NCBI RefSeq assembly: GCF_900100535.1
Contig: NZ_FNDG01000024.1
Coordinates: 1-64,000 of the forward strand
Reading direction: 5' to 3'
Source of the DNA: Phytopseudomonas flavescens
GTDB lineage: Bacteria; Pseudomonadota; Gammaproteobacteria; Pseudomonadales; Pseudomonadaceae
DNA length: 64,000 nt
Numbering within the stretch: the first letter of the stretch is position 1; each line of letters begins with the position of its first letter. Below are positions 56,491 to 64,000 of the stretch, one piece after another. Position numbers and translations under genes: made by a program. The notes below the pieces were generated by a model. It ran no database searches, was not told the origin of the DNA, and was given only the letters and a program-made list of their open reading frames with translations.

Positions 56491-59400
56491 TTCGCATCTA
56501 TCCATCGCGTCATGCCATCAACCTGTACCCGAGCGAAGAGGGTGCGGCCATCGAGCGTCATGATCTGGCCGAAGCCTGCACGATCGCCGAATGGATGCAA
56601 CGCAACGTCGAAGCGTTCGAAACGCTTGACGTGCCGCCGATCAGCTTCGATGTCGACGGTGAGCAGGTGCCGCCCTCGGCCTGGGCCGAGTTCGTGCTAC
56701 AGGCGGAGGCTGATGTGCGCATTTACCCGGTGCCTTTCGGCGAAGGTGTGGTCGCTGTGTTGGCCTGGGCTGCGGCAGCCATTGCCGCCGTAACACTTGT
56801 GTACGCGCTCACGCTGAACACCGATATGCCGGACAGCAGCACTAGCACGGGGGACAAGCTCGACCTGAATCCGGCCAAGGCCAACAGCGTCAAGCTCTAT
56901 CAGGTGATCCGCGAGGTGCTCGGCACCGATCGCATTTTCCCGGACTACGTCGTGCAACCCATCAGTCGGTTCGTTAGCGGCCGAGACGTGCGCACCAGCC
57001 TGTTCCTGTCGGTCGGTGTCGGCCAGTTCAGCATCCCGCCGAGCCGCATCAGGATCGGTGAGACGCCCATCGCCGCGTTCGGCGATAAGGTGAGCTACAC
57101 GATTTACGCTCCAGGCGAGTACGTCGGTGGTGATTCGCGCAGCGAGAACTGGTATTCGGTGGCTGAAGTCGGCGGGTCCAAGGCCGCGACTGCGGGGCTG
57201 GACCTGGACTCGCCGAGCGAAACCACGTCGCCCCTTGCCGATGCCGTGGTGCTTGCCGGATCCAGCATCACGCTGATCGGCGACTCGCCGTCTCTGCCTG
57301 ACAGTTGGGGCGCCGGCACCGTCATCAACCTGGTGGTGCCCGACTCGTTCACGGTAACCAGCAGCACTACGCACAGCGTGATCGCCGGGCCGCTGGGTGA
57401 GCTCGCGCCGTTCGCGGGTATGCAGGTTTCACTGTCGGCCGCCACCGAGGATCTGGATCTGGTCGTCGCCAGCTTCACCGCCTACGCGCCGCCCGTTCCG
57501 GGTACCGGTGGCAGCCCTTCGAGCGTAACGGCAAGCGCTGCGCCGACGACCTATGATTTCTCGTCGTCGGGCGTCGTATGGTCGCTGACCTATGGTGGCA
57601 ACACGCGATCCGTCTCCCTGACGGCCGACTACCTGAACATGAGCGGCGTGGTCTCGGCGATCACCTCACAACTGTCGGGCATGGGCCTGGTGGCGCAGGA
57701 TGAATCGGGGCGCCTGAAAATCCTGGAACCAAGCAGTCCCTTCCGAGGCGGTGAAATCAGCCAGAGCAATTCACCAGTAGCCGTATTCGGCATCGGCCCC
57801 GTGTTCGTCACTGGCTCGGCATCCACTGGCGGCGCGCCTGAGCAACTGGCGAAAATCACCTTGCGCTACGACGACGGTCAGCCGTTCGCCGGCCTGCCGA
57901 ATGGCACCCAGCGGCTGGCGATCGGGCATCGCCAGAACCGCTACCGTATCATCGACGTGACCGGGCTCACCATTGCCGTGCAGCGCCTCAATGCTGCGGG
58001 AATCGTGGATACCGGCTGGCCTGGCTTCACCGATCGCACATTGCTGGATTTCGAGCTGAGCGCCACGACTCACGCGGGCGAAAACTGGATCGGTCCGTTC
58101 ATGGGCTGTCCCGAGGGTGAGTTGATCGACCGCCTCGAGTGGGACATCTTTTTTCCGAGTGGGCTCATGCACACTGACAAGAAAGGGCGCTCCCGGCCCT
58201 ATTACTCCCAGGTGATCGTCGAATGGGCGGATGTGAAAACGGGGGAATGGAATCGTATCGTCACCAATTACGAGGAAATGACGAAGGACGGCTTCGGCCG
58301 TACCCATGGTATCGATTTCGCCACGCCGCTGCGCCCGCTGGTGCGGGTACGACGCGGTACCAACCCCGGCTGGTCGAACAGTGTAGACACCACCCAGTGG
58401 TACGCCTTGCGCGGCCGGTTGCTCGATCGCCCGACGCGCTATGACGATGTGACGATCATCGCGCTCACGGTTCGCACCGGCTCGCGCCTTTCGGCGCAGT
58501 CGGATCGGCAAGTCAGCCTCGTGGGTACGCGCCTCTATGGGCGGGGTGAGAACCGCTCGATCTCTGCTGCTGCCGCGTACGTGTGTACCAGCCTGGGCAT
58601 GCCATTGGCGGACCTCGACAGTGAACAACTGCAGCAGCTCGACGCGGAATATTGGGCGCCCAGGGGCGAAACCTTTGACCATACCTTCGAAGAGGCCATC
58701 ACCGCGCAGGAAGCGCTGCAGAAAATCTTCGCCGCCGGCATGAGCCACCTGGTGATTGAGGACAGCATGATCTCGGCGGCCAGGGAGGGCGTGCAGCCCG
58801 CCCAGGGCATGCTCACGCCGCACGACCAGACAGCCGAGCTGGTGTCCACGTTCGTGGCGCCCAGCGAGGATGACTACACCGGAGTCGATGTCAGGTACAT
58901 CAACCCACTGACATTTTCGGAGGAAATCGTCGAGTGCCGGCTGGACAGCGTCGACCCGTTGAAAATCGAGACCTACACCCTCGACGGTGTGCACGATCGC
59001 ACGCGCGCCTGGCGTATCGGTATGCGGCGCTTGCTGAAATATCTGTATCAGCGCATCACCCATCAGACGGAAACCGAGATGGATGCACTGGCCTACCGCG
59101 TGATCGACCACCTGATCTTCGCGGATGACATTCCCGGCAATCAAACGATCAGCAGTGTGATCGAGCAGATCGCCATCGACGGCGACAGGGTATTGATCAC
59201 CACCAGTGAGCGGTTGGACTGGGCATTCAGCGGTCCGAGTTGTGTGATTCGCTGGCAGGATGGATCGGTAACGCCACTACTCAGCGCCGGTCGTGTCGGC
59301 AGCGATGTGCTGTCGGTCGGCCTGCAATACGTCGGCGATCAGCTCGATGGCATCGATTGGGAGATGGAGCCACCCAGACTGCTGTTCTGCTCCTCGAACA

Positions 59401-59519
59401 GCGTCGGCTATCCCGCGATGATCGACAGCATCGAGCCCGACAGCAACGGCCGCTGCAAGGTGACGGCCAAGCAATACGACCCGATCTTCTACAGCCACGA
59501 CAACGCCTCGCCGGCGTAA
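56487..59519 (+). CDS. TipJ-type host-specificity/tail tip protein, gpI-gpJ-like fusion
   Basis: A 1010-residue protein. The first 110 residues include a hydrophobic hairpin (about 88-110, VVAVLAWAAAAIAAVTLVYALTL), as in tail assembly protein I. The remainder is J-like: KANSVKLYQVIREVLGTDRIFPDYV, TRYDDVTIIALTVRTGSRLSAQSDRQVSLVGTRLYG, and several fibronectin-like or beta domains. It forms the central tail tip. GTP/phosphate motifs are absent. Starts with a four-base overlap. Confidence 0.9.
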   Translation: MIRIYPSRHAINLYPSEEGAAIERHDLAEACTIAEWMQRNVEAFETLDVPPISFDVDGEQVPPSAWAEFVLQAEADVRIYPVPFGEGVVAVLAWAAAAIAAVTLVYALTLNTDMPDSSTSTGDKLDLNPAKANSVKLYQVIREVLGTDRIFPDYVVQPISRFVSGRDVRTSLFLSVGVGQFSIPPSRIRIGETPIAAFGDKVSYTIYAPGEYVGGDSRSENWYSVAEVGGSKAATAGLDLDSPSETTSPLADAVVLAGSSITLIGDSPSLPDSWGAGTVINLVVPDSFTVTSSTTHSVIAGPLGELAPFAGMQVSLSAATEDLDLVVASFTAYAPPVPGTGGSPSSVTASAAPTTYDFSSSGVVWSLTYGGNTRSVSLTADYLNMSGVVSAITSQLSGMGLVAQDESGRLKILEPSSPFRGGEISQSNSPVAVFGIGPVFVTGSASTGGAPEQLAKITLRYDDGQPFAGLPNGTQRLAIGHRQNRYRIIDVTGLTIAVQRLNAAGIVDTGWPGFTDRTLLDFELSATTHAGENWIGPFMGCPEGELIDRLEWDIFFPSGLMHTDKKGRSRPYYSQVIVEWADVKTGEWNRIVTNYEEMTKDGFGRTHGIDFATPLRPLVRVRRGTNPGWSNSVDTTQWYALRGRLLDRPTRYDDVTIIALTVRTGSRLSAQSDRQVSLVGTRLYGRGENRSISAAAAYVCTSLGMPLADLDSEQLQQLDAEYWAPRGETFDHTFEEAITAQEALQKIFAAGMSHLVIEDSMISAAREGVQPAQGMLTPHDQTAELVSTFVAPSEDDYTGVDVRYINPLTFSEEIVECRLDSVDPLKIETYTLDGVHDRTRAWRIGMRRLLKYLYQRITHQTETEMDALAYRVIDHLIFADDIPGNQTISSVIEQIAIDGDRVLITTSERLDWAFSGPSCVIRWQDGSVTPLLSAGRVGSDVLSVGLQYVGDQLDGIDWEMEPPRLLFCSSNSVGYPAMIDSIEPDSNGRCKVTAKQYDPIFYSHDNASPA

Positions 59520-59542
59520 CCCCTGTTAATCACCTCAACGAC

Positions 59543-59573
59543 ACGACCCGCTACCCGGGGTCGTGGGATTTTT
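59543..59573 (+). terminator. Terminator-like hairpin before the tailspike gene
   Basis: ACGACCC at 59543-59549 pairs with GGGTCGT at 59558-59564, followed by GGGATTTTT. It ends eight bases before the GGAG SD of the tailspike gene. Confidence 0.7.
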
Positions 59574-59594
59574 CACATCTGGAGAAAATACATT

Positions 59595-61505
59595 ATGGCT
59601 TTCAATACCCTCAATCCAATCGACAGCAGCGATCCGCGTGATCTTTTCGATAACGCCGCCATCTTCGACCAGTACATCAATGCCTCCACACCTTTCGTTC
59701 CCGACAGGTTCAAGGTCAATCGGTTGACCCTGGGCGGAATGCGCTACAACTTCGAGCAGTCACAATCCGGGCGGACAGTTGCCTTTCAGCAGTTCCTGCG
59801 GGACAGCGCTTTCGAGGTTCCGGTCGCTTATGCCGCGGGGCTGACGCTCGAGCGCGCGTCTCAGACCTTCGTTCGCGATGGCGTCCAGTACCGGATTGCC
59901 GACCCTGCGGATCTCGCCTACACGCTGACCGGAAACTGGCCGGGCGAGTCAGGCAGGTTCGTATCGATGTCATCGGACATGCTCAGCGATGCTGAGCGCA
60001 CGCGTCTTCGCAGCCTTTCGGTTTGTGTCGACAGCTACATAACCGAGGGCATGATCGATCACGCTCCGGCATTCCAGGCTGCGATTGATACTGGCGCTCC
60101 GCTTGTCGTTTGCAGTGGCCTTCGATCCTATGACATCGCGACCACCGTTAACCTGCGTAGCAACCAGGCCATCGATCTGTGCGGTTCTGTGATCAACGTC
60201 ACCGCCTCGACCATGCTGGATGCGGCATTTTTTGGCTTGGCGATCGTCAATCAGAAAATGCGCGGCGGTACGATCAACTGCAACGGCATGGCGAAATCCG
60301 GTGTGCGTGCGCATTCCGGCGATACAGGCTGTGATGCGCTTTCCTACACCTGGCTCAGGATCACGGGAACAGCCAACGATCCCACCTTGCAGTATGGCGG
60401 GATTGAAGTAGCGTCGCGTGACGGCTTGGCCGGCGCTCGCAACGCCAACGTGATGATCGCGTTCTGTGAATTCGTCGATGTCGGTACCCATGGTTCGTTG
60501 GTGTACGTCACTGACAGCGGTTCGTTCGTGAACAACATGGTGGACGGGTCTCCTAACCACGGTATGGAGTTCGTGGCCTGTAACGACTGTATCCAGACGG
60601 CAAACCGAATCTTCAACTGCACCCTGTCTGCGCTGGGTGTCGGCGCTGGAACGATCGGCTTCGTCATGTCCGGCAACTTCGCCAGGAACTGTGGCGGTGA
60701 CGGTACCTTCACTGTCGAGCATAACAGTATCGATGGTGTGGTGAGCTGTAACGTTGGCCTGGACTGCAACACTTCCGGCATCAACATCTCCCACGGAGAG
60801 TCTGGTGCATCAACTCGGCTGCGTAACATTTCAGCGATCGGCAACGTGCTTCGCCAGAAGTCCGGGATCAGCAATTACATCGGCATCAACGCCTACGCTT
60901 CTACCGGCATTCACATGGGGTCTGCGGTGTTCATCCAGGGCAATACGGTGGATGGATTTACTCGCCCCATCGAGTATCGATACTTCGAGGACGGGCTGGT
61001 CAGTGAAAACATCATTGATGGCAGCACCGTCAATTTTGCAGTTCTTCTGGCCCACTGCACCAGGGTCAAGGTGAAGGGCAACATCTGCTCCGCGGACACG
61101 CTGGATCACAGCTTCCAGGCGCTGAATTACGGGGCGCTGATCTGCGATCTGATCGATTTCGATGACAACAGCACGATTGCATCGGGCACTGCCGCGAAGT
61201 CCCTGATCTATATCGAGGGGGCCGGGACGCACAGAGCAAGCGCCAACCGTACCGGTGGCTCTCTGCATTTCGTTGAGTGTTTGAACACGGCGACTGTATA
61301 CACCGGGGACAACTGGGGGGCTCTGGCCGGAACGCCCTATGAGGGCGGAACCACGCTCGCCACCCTCAGCGGCCGCACATCGCTGACGGTCGGCACCGCA
61401 GGTCCCGCGGCTGCTTTGCCGGCAAACCCAGAAGGCTACCTGACCATCTTCAATCCGCAGGTCGGTCAGGTCAAAGTCCCCTACTACAAGACCGGCAGCC
61501 AATAA
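59595..61505 (+). CDS. Tailspike/tail fibre with right-handed beta-helix
   Basis: A 636-residue protein with a phage particle-binding head (MAFNTLNPIDSSDPRDLFDNAAIFDQYIN, DRFKVNRLTLGGMRYNFEQSQSGR) followed from about residue 150 by short repeats of the pectate-lyase type (GGTINCNGMAKSGVRAHSG, NMVDGSPNHGMEFVACNDCIQTANRIFN, GFVMSGNFARNCGGDG). Beta-helix spikes often bind or cut surface polysaccharide. No catalytic residues can be assigned by eye. It is likely the target-range determinant. Own SD and upstream hairpin. Confidence 0.88.
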   Translation: MAFNTLNPIDSSDPRDLFDNAAIFDQYINASTPFVPDRFKVNRLTLGGMRYNFEQSQSGRTVAFQQFLRDSAFEVPVAYAAGLTLERASQTFVRDGVQYRIADPADLAYTLTGNWPGESGRFVSMSSDMLSDAERTRLRSLSVCVDSYITEGMIDHAPAFQAAIDTGAPLVVCSGLRSYDIATTVNLRSNQAIDLCGSVINVTASTMLDAAFFGLAIVNQKMRGGTINCNGMAKSGVRAHSGDTGCDALSYTWLRITGTANDPTLQYGGIEVASRDGLAGARNANVMIAFCEFVDVGTHGSLVYVTDSGSFVNNMVDGSPNHGMEFVACNDCIQTANRIFNCTLSALGVGAGTIGFVMSGNFARNCGGDGTFTVEHNSIDGVVSCNVGLDCNTSGINISHGESGASTRLRNISAIGNVLRQKSGISNYIGINAYASTGIHMGSAVFIQGNTVDGFTRPIEYRYFEDGLVSENIIDGSTVNFAVLLAHCTRVKVKGNICSADTLDHSFQALNYGALICDLIDFDDNSTIASGTAAKSLIYIEGAGTHRASANRTGGSLHFVECLNTATVYTGDNWGALAGTPYEGGTTLATLSGRTSLTVGTAGPAAALPANPEGYLTIFNPQVGQVKVPYYKTGSQ

Positions 61506-61510
61506 TCATC

Positions 61511-61533
61511 AGCCCGCCTCGAGCGGGCTTTTT
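61511..61533 (+). terminator. Terminator-like hairpin after the tailspike gene
   Basis: AGCCCGC and GCGGGCT around CTCGA, followed by TTTT, end seven bases before the GGAG SD of the next gene. Confidence 0.8.
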
Positions 61534-61550
61534 CATGCCTGGAGAATCCC

Positions 61551-62027
61551 ATGACCCTCTCAGAACTCAGGGAACGGGCCATCGCGCCCGCTCTCGCGCT
61601 TCTGCCTGCGCGCCTGTCCGGCGCCATGGCGGAGGTGATGCTGCTGTCGATCACCCAGCAAGAAGACCCGGAGCAGCGCCGGCGGCAATGGCCGGCCGGC
61701 CCGGCCCGGGGCCTGTGGCAGTTCGAGCAGGCTGGCGGCGTGCGCGGTGTGTTGAATCACGTATCGAGCCGCAAGCACGCCCTGGCCGTCTGCATTGCCC
61801 GCAGCGTTACGCCGGAGCCGGCGACGGCCTGGGCCGCGCTCGAGCATGATGACGTATTGGCCGCAGTCTTCGCCCGCCTGCTGTTGTGGACGGATCCCAG
61901 GCCGCTGCCCTGTGCAAACGATCCTGTCGGTGCTTGGGACCTGTATGAGCGTACCTGGCGACCGGGCAAGCCGCACCCGCAGCGCTGGCGGGCAAGGTTT
62001 GCCGCTGCCGTGCGAGAGGTGGCGTGA
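61551..62027 (+). CDS. Putative lysozyme-fold protein at the end of the tailocin
   Basis: A 158-residue protein. SITQQEDPEQRRRQ followed by GPARGLWQFEQAGGVRG has the layout of the Glu and G-x-x-G-L-x-Q parts of lytic transglycosylases (candidate E38), then LLWTDPRPLP and YERTWRPGKPHPQRW, blocks I have seen in Pseudomonas phages. It has no signal peptide. It could help in tail penetration or lysis, or be structural. A strong terminator follows. Confidence 0.65.
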   Translation: MTLSELRERAIAPALALLPARLSGAMAEVMLLSITQQEDPEQRRRQWPAGPARGLWQFEQAGGVRGVLNHVSSRKHALAVCIARSVTPEPATAWAALEHDDVLAAVFARLLLWTDPRPLPCANDPVGAWDLYERTWRPGKPHPQRWRARFAAAVREVA

Positions 62028-62046
62028 GCTCGCTATCACTGACATG

Positions 62047-62091
62047 AAAAGACCCGATGGCGCAGGTATTTCCTGCGCCATCGGGTCTTTT
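62047..62091. terminator. Strong terminator at the end of the tailocin
   Basis: Arms of 20 bases, exactly complementary (62047-62066 and 62072-62091), with a five-base loop and flanking A4/T4-T5. It ends the tail operon and insulates trpG. It can work in both directions. Confidence 0.92.
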
Positions 62092-62109
62092 TGCGTCTGT
62101 GTGAGGAGC

Positions 62110-62286
62110 CTCGGTGATCAATGTGGCGAGGTCATCGCCAGTCAATACTGCGAACCATCGATTCACTGCATCCTTGATGAGGCGCTCTCCCAGTTGCGCG
62201 CCAACTGCCTGCTGGGCTACTGTGCGGGCAGATGAATGCGAGACCTTCCCCGTGAATGCCAGCAGCACCCTTCTGATGCGAGTCAT
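62110..62286 (-). CDS. Possible small antisense-side gene before trpG
   Basis: A minus-strand frame from ATG 62286 reads MTRIRRVLLAFTGKVSHSS and later ERLIKDAVNRWFAVLTGDDLATL, with an amphipathic, protein-like look. However, the frame does not stop before the strong terminator hairpin and continues antisense through the next gene to 61807. The end given here is only where likeness to a protein fades. It may be a gene remnant that lost its 3' end. Confidence 0.3.
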
Positions 62287-62473
62287 CAAGGCCCACGCCC
62301 GTTGGCGTTGGCGCGCCTGATCTTTTTCTCCGGCCATGCCGGATGATTCTCTCTGCCTTGCTCCAGCCCCAGACCGTCTTTGTCCCCAGCATGAAATAAT
62401 GCGGGTACCAATGAGGGCGTTGGAAACAGGGCGATTGGCTGAAGAGCAGTAAAATCAAAGGGTTAAATCCACC

Positions 62474-63070
62474 ATGCTGCTGATGATCGACAACTACGAT
62501 TCCTTTACCTACAACGTGGTGCAGTACCTGGGCGAGCTGGGTGCCGATGTCCATGTCATTCGTAATGACGAGCTGAGCATCGCCGAGATCGAGGCGCTGC
62601 AGCCTGAACGCATCGTCGTCTCCCCGGGCCCTTGCACGCCCACCGAAGCCGGGGTGTCCATCGAGGTGATCGCGCATTTTGCCGGCAAGCTGCCGATTCT
62701 CGGCGTCTGCCTGGGGCACCAGAGCATCGGCCAGGCATACGGCGGCGATGTGGTGCGCGCCCGTCAGGTGATGCATGGCAAGACCAGCCCGGTCTTCCAT
62801 GAGGACAAGGGCGTGTTCGCCGGCCTCAACAATCCGCTCACCGTGACCCGTTATCACTCCCTGGTGGTCAAGCGGGACAGCCTGCCGAGCTGCCTGGAAA
62901 TCACCGCCTGGACCGCCAGCGAAGACGGCTCCATCGACGAGATCATGGGGTTGCGGCACAAGACCCTCAACGTCGAGGGCGTGCAGTTTCACCCCGAGTC
63001 GATTCTTACCGAACAGGGCCACGAGCTGTTCGCCAACTTCCTCAAGCAGGCCGGAGGCGTGCGCGCATGA
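62474..63070 (+). CDS. trpG: Anthranilate synthase component II (glutamine amidotransferase)
   Basis: A 198-residue amidotransferase that supplies ammonia to anthranilate synthase. It starts MLLMIDNYDSFTYN, with nucleophile C79 (GVCLGHQ) and H173/E175 (FHPES). It overlaps trpD by four bases. In P. aeruginosa the pyocin genes also end next to trpG. trpE is not in this window. Confidence 0.97.
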   Translation: MLLMIDNYDSFTYNVVQYLGELGADVHVIRNDELSIAEIEALQPERIVVSPGPCTPTEAGVSIEVIAHFAGKLPILGVCLGHQSIGQAYGGDVVRARQVMHGKTSPVFHEDKGVFAGLNNPLTVTRYHSLVVKRDSLPSCLEITAWTASEDGSIDEIMGLRHKTLNVEGVQFHPESILTEQGHELFANFLKQAGGVRA

Positions 63071-64000
63071 ACATCAAGGATGCCCTCAACCGGATCGTCG
63101 CCCAGCTCGACCTGTCCACCGAGGAAATGCGCGCGGTGATGCGCGAGATCATGACCGGGCAGTGTACCGACGCGCAGATCGGCGCCTTCCTCATGGGTAT
63201 GCGCATGAAGAGCGAGACCATCGACGAGATCGTCGGTGCCGCCAGCGTGATGCGTGAGCTGGCCTCGCCGGTGGAGATCGCCGCCGAACGGCTGGTCGAC
63301 ACCTGCGGCACCGGTGGCGACGGCATGAACATTTTCAATGTTTCCACCGCCGCGGCCTTCGTCGTCGCGGCGGCGGGTGGCAAGGTGGCCAAGCACGGTA
63401 ACCGTGCGGTATCGGGCAAGAGTGGCAGTGCCGATCTGCTCGAAGCCGCCGGCATCTACCTGGGGCTTACACCGGTCCAGGTGGCGCGCTGCGTCGAGAC
63501 GGTCGGTGTCGGCTTCATGTTCGCGCCGTCCCATCACGGTGCCATGAAGCACGCCATCGGCCCACGGCGTGAGCTTGGCCTGCGTACCCTGTTCAACATG
63601 CTTGGCCCGATGACCAACCCGGCTGGCGCGAGGCACCAGGTGATCGGTGTATTCAGCCAGGCGCTGTGCCGGCCGATGGCCGAAGTGCTGCAGCGTCTGG
63701 GCAGCGAGCACGTGCTGGTGGTGCATGCGCAGGATGGTCTCGACGAGATCAGCCTGGCCGCGCCGACCTTTGTCGCCGAACTGAAGAACGGCGTGGTGAG
63801 CGAATATCGTATCCAGCCCGAGGACTTCGGCATCAAGAGCCAGAGCCTGATAGGCCTGACCGTCGAGGATGCCGAGCAATCGTTGCAACTGATTCGCGAT
63901 GCCCTGGGCCGTCGCAAGACCGAGGTTGGCCAGAAGGCCGCCGACATGATCGTGCTCAACGCGGGTGCTGCATTGTATGCGGCTGATCATGCCGACAGCC
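63067..64000 (+). CDS. trpD: Anthranilate phosphoribosyltransferase (3' end outside window)
   Basis: The first 311 residues are present and open to the window edge. The typical CGTGGDGMNIFNVSTAAAFV (PRPP-binding), KHGNRAVSGKSGSADLLEA and GPMTNPAGA motifs are intact. It transfers phosphoribose to anthranilate in tryptophan synthesis. ATGA overlap with trpG shows coupled translation. Confidence 0.96.
   Translation, partial: MNIKDALNRIVAQLDLSTEEMRAVMREIMTGQCTDAQIGAFLMGMRMKSETIDEIVGAASVMRELASPVEIAAERLVDTCGTGGDGMNIFNVSTAAAFVVAAAGGKVAKHGNRAVSGKSGSADLLEAAGIYLGLTPVQVARCVETVGVGFMFAPSHHGAMKHAIGPRRELGLRTLFNMLGPMTNPAGARHQVIGVFSQALCRPMAEVLQRLGSEHVLVVHAQDGLDEISLAAPTFVAELKNGVVSEYRIQPEDFGIKSQSLIGLTVEDAEQSLQLIRDALGRRKTEVGQKAADMIVLNAGAALYAADHADS

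Noticed and set aside
40054..62091. Complete prophage
   Set aside because: No integrase, excisionase, replication, terminase, portal, protease or capsid genes and no att-like repeats at the ends; the gene content is tail, lysis and regulation only.

Overview
This is a chromosomal window from a GC-rich gammaproteobacterium, almost certainly a Pseudomonas. The gene order mutY-yggX-tRNA-Phe, hisBHAF, ctpA-envC-gpmI-rhodanese-grxC-secB-trmL and the trpG-trpD junction match neighbourhoods I know from the P. aeruginosa/mendocina side of the genus. Those blocks are not adjacent in P. aeruginosa PAO1, so this genome is rearranged relative to it or belongs to another species. This assignment rests on recalled gene order and protein likeness, not on a database search.

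Layout. 0-0.3 kb: the 3' end of an IS3-family element, followed by about 0.5 kb with repeated ATGCTTCAT/ATGAAGCAT motifs. 0.8-5 kb: a methyltransferase and a basic amino-acid ABC importer. 5.4-12.6 kb: a signalling island (lone receiver, three-receiver hybrid kinase, CheR, CheB, receiver-kinase, lone receiver) with no chemoreceptor nearby. 12.9-17 kb: small proline-rich ORF, tRNA-Phe, YggX, MutY, AsmA. 17.7-19.4 kb: MFS carrier. 19.5-23 kb: hisB-hisH-DUF2164-hisA-chorismate mutase-hisF. 23-32.3 kb: two tandem solute-binding proteins, CtpA, EnvC-like protein, GpmI, rhodanese, Grx, SecB, TrmL. 32.3-32.5 kb: four tandem covarying hairpins. 32.9-40 kb: a 5-oxoprolinase-type operon with a biotin carboxylase and an NRAMP carrier, divergent from a GntR regulator.

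40-62 kb is an F-type (flexible, lambda-like) tailocin locus ending just before trpG. It has two consecutive regulatory modules. Module A (40.05-45.3 kb) has PrtN, a PrtR-type repressor, a Q-like late regulator, a promoter-terminator leader, two holin-type proteins, an unexpected GH5-like glycoside hydrolase, a lysozyme and Rz/Rz1 spanins, but no tail genes. Module B (45.4-62.1 kb) has a second PrtN, a second repressor with lambda-like multiple operators, PtrB, a second Q-like protein, a second copy of the promoter-terminator leader, two more holin-type proteins and a complete siphovirus-like tail set (terminator, tube, G/T chaperones with a frameshift, tape measure, L/K/TipJ-type tip proteins, beta-helix tailspike). 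No integrase, terminase, portal or capsid gene is visible, so this is a phage-tail bacteriocin rather than a prophage.

Inferred working model: DNA damage inactivates the repressors and releases PrtN. The Q-like proteins then act at the twin promoter-terminator leaders so that polymerase reads through the many hairpins placed just upstream of late genes. Tails are built from module B, and cells are opened by holins of both modules with the lysozyme and spanins supplied only by module A. The most unusual points are the GH5-like enzyme inside the lysis cassette, the duplicated promoter-terminator leader, the terminator-before-SD pattern, the operator set, and the covarying tandem hairpins at 32.3 kb.
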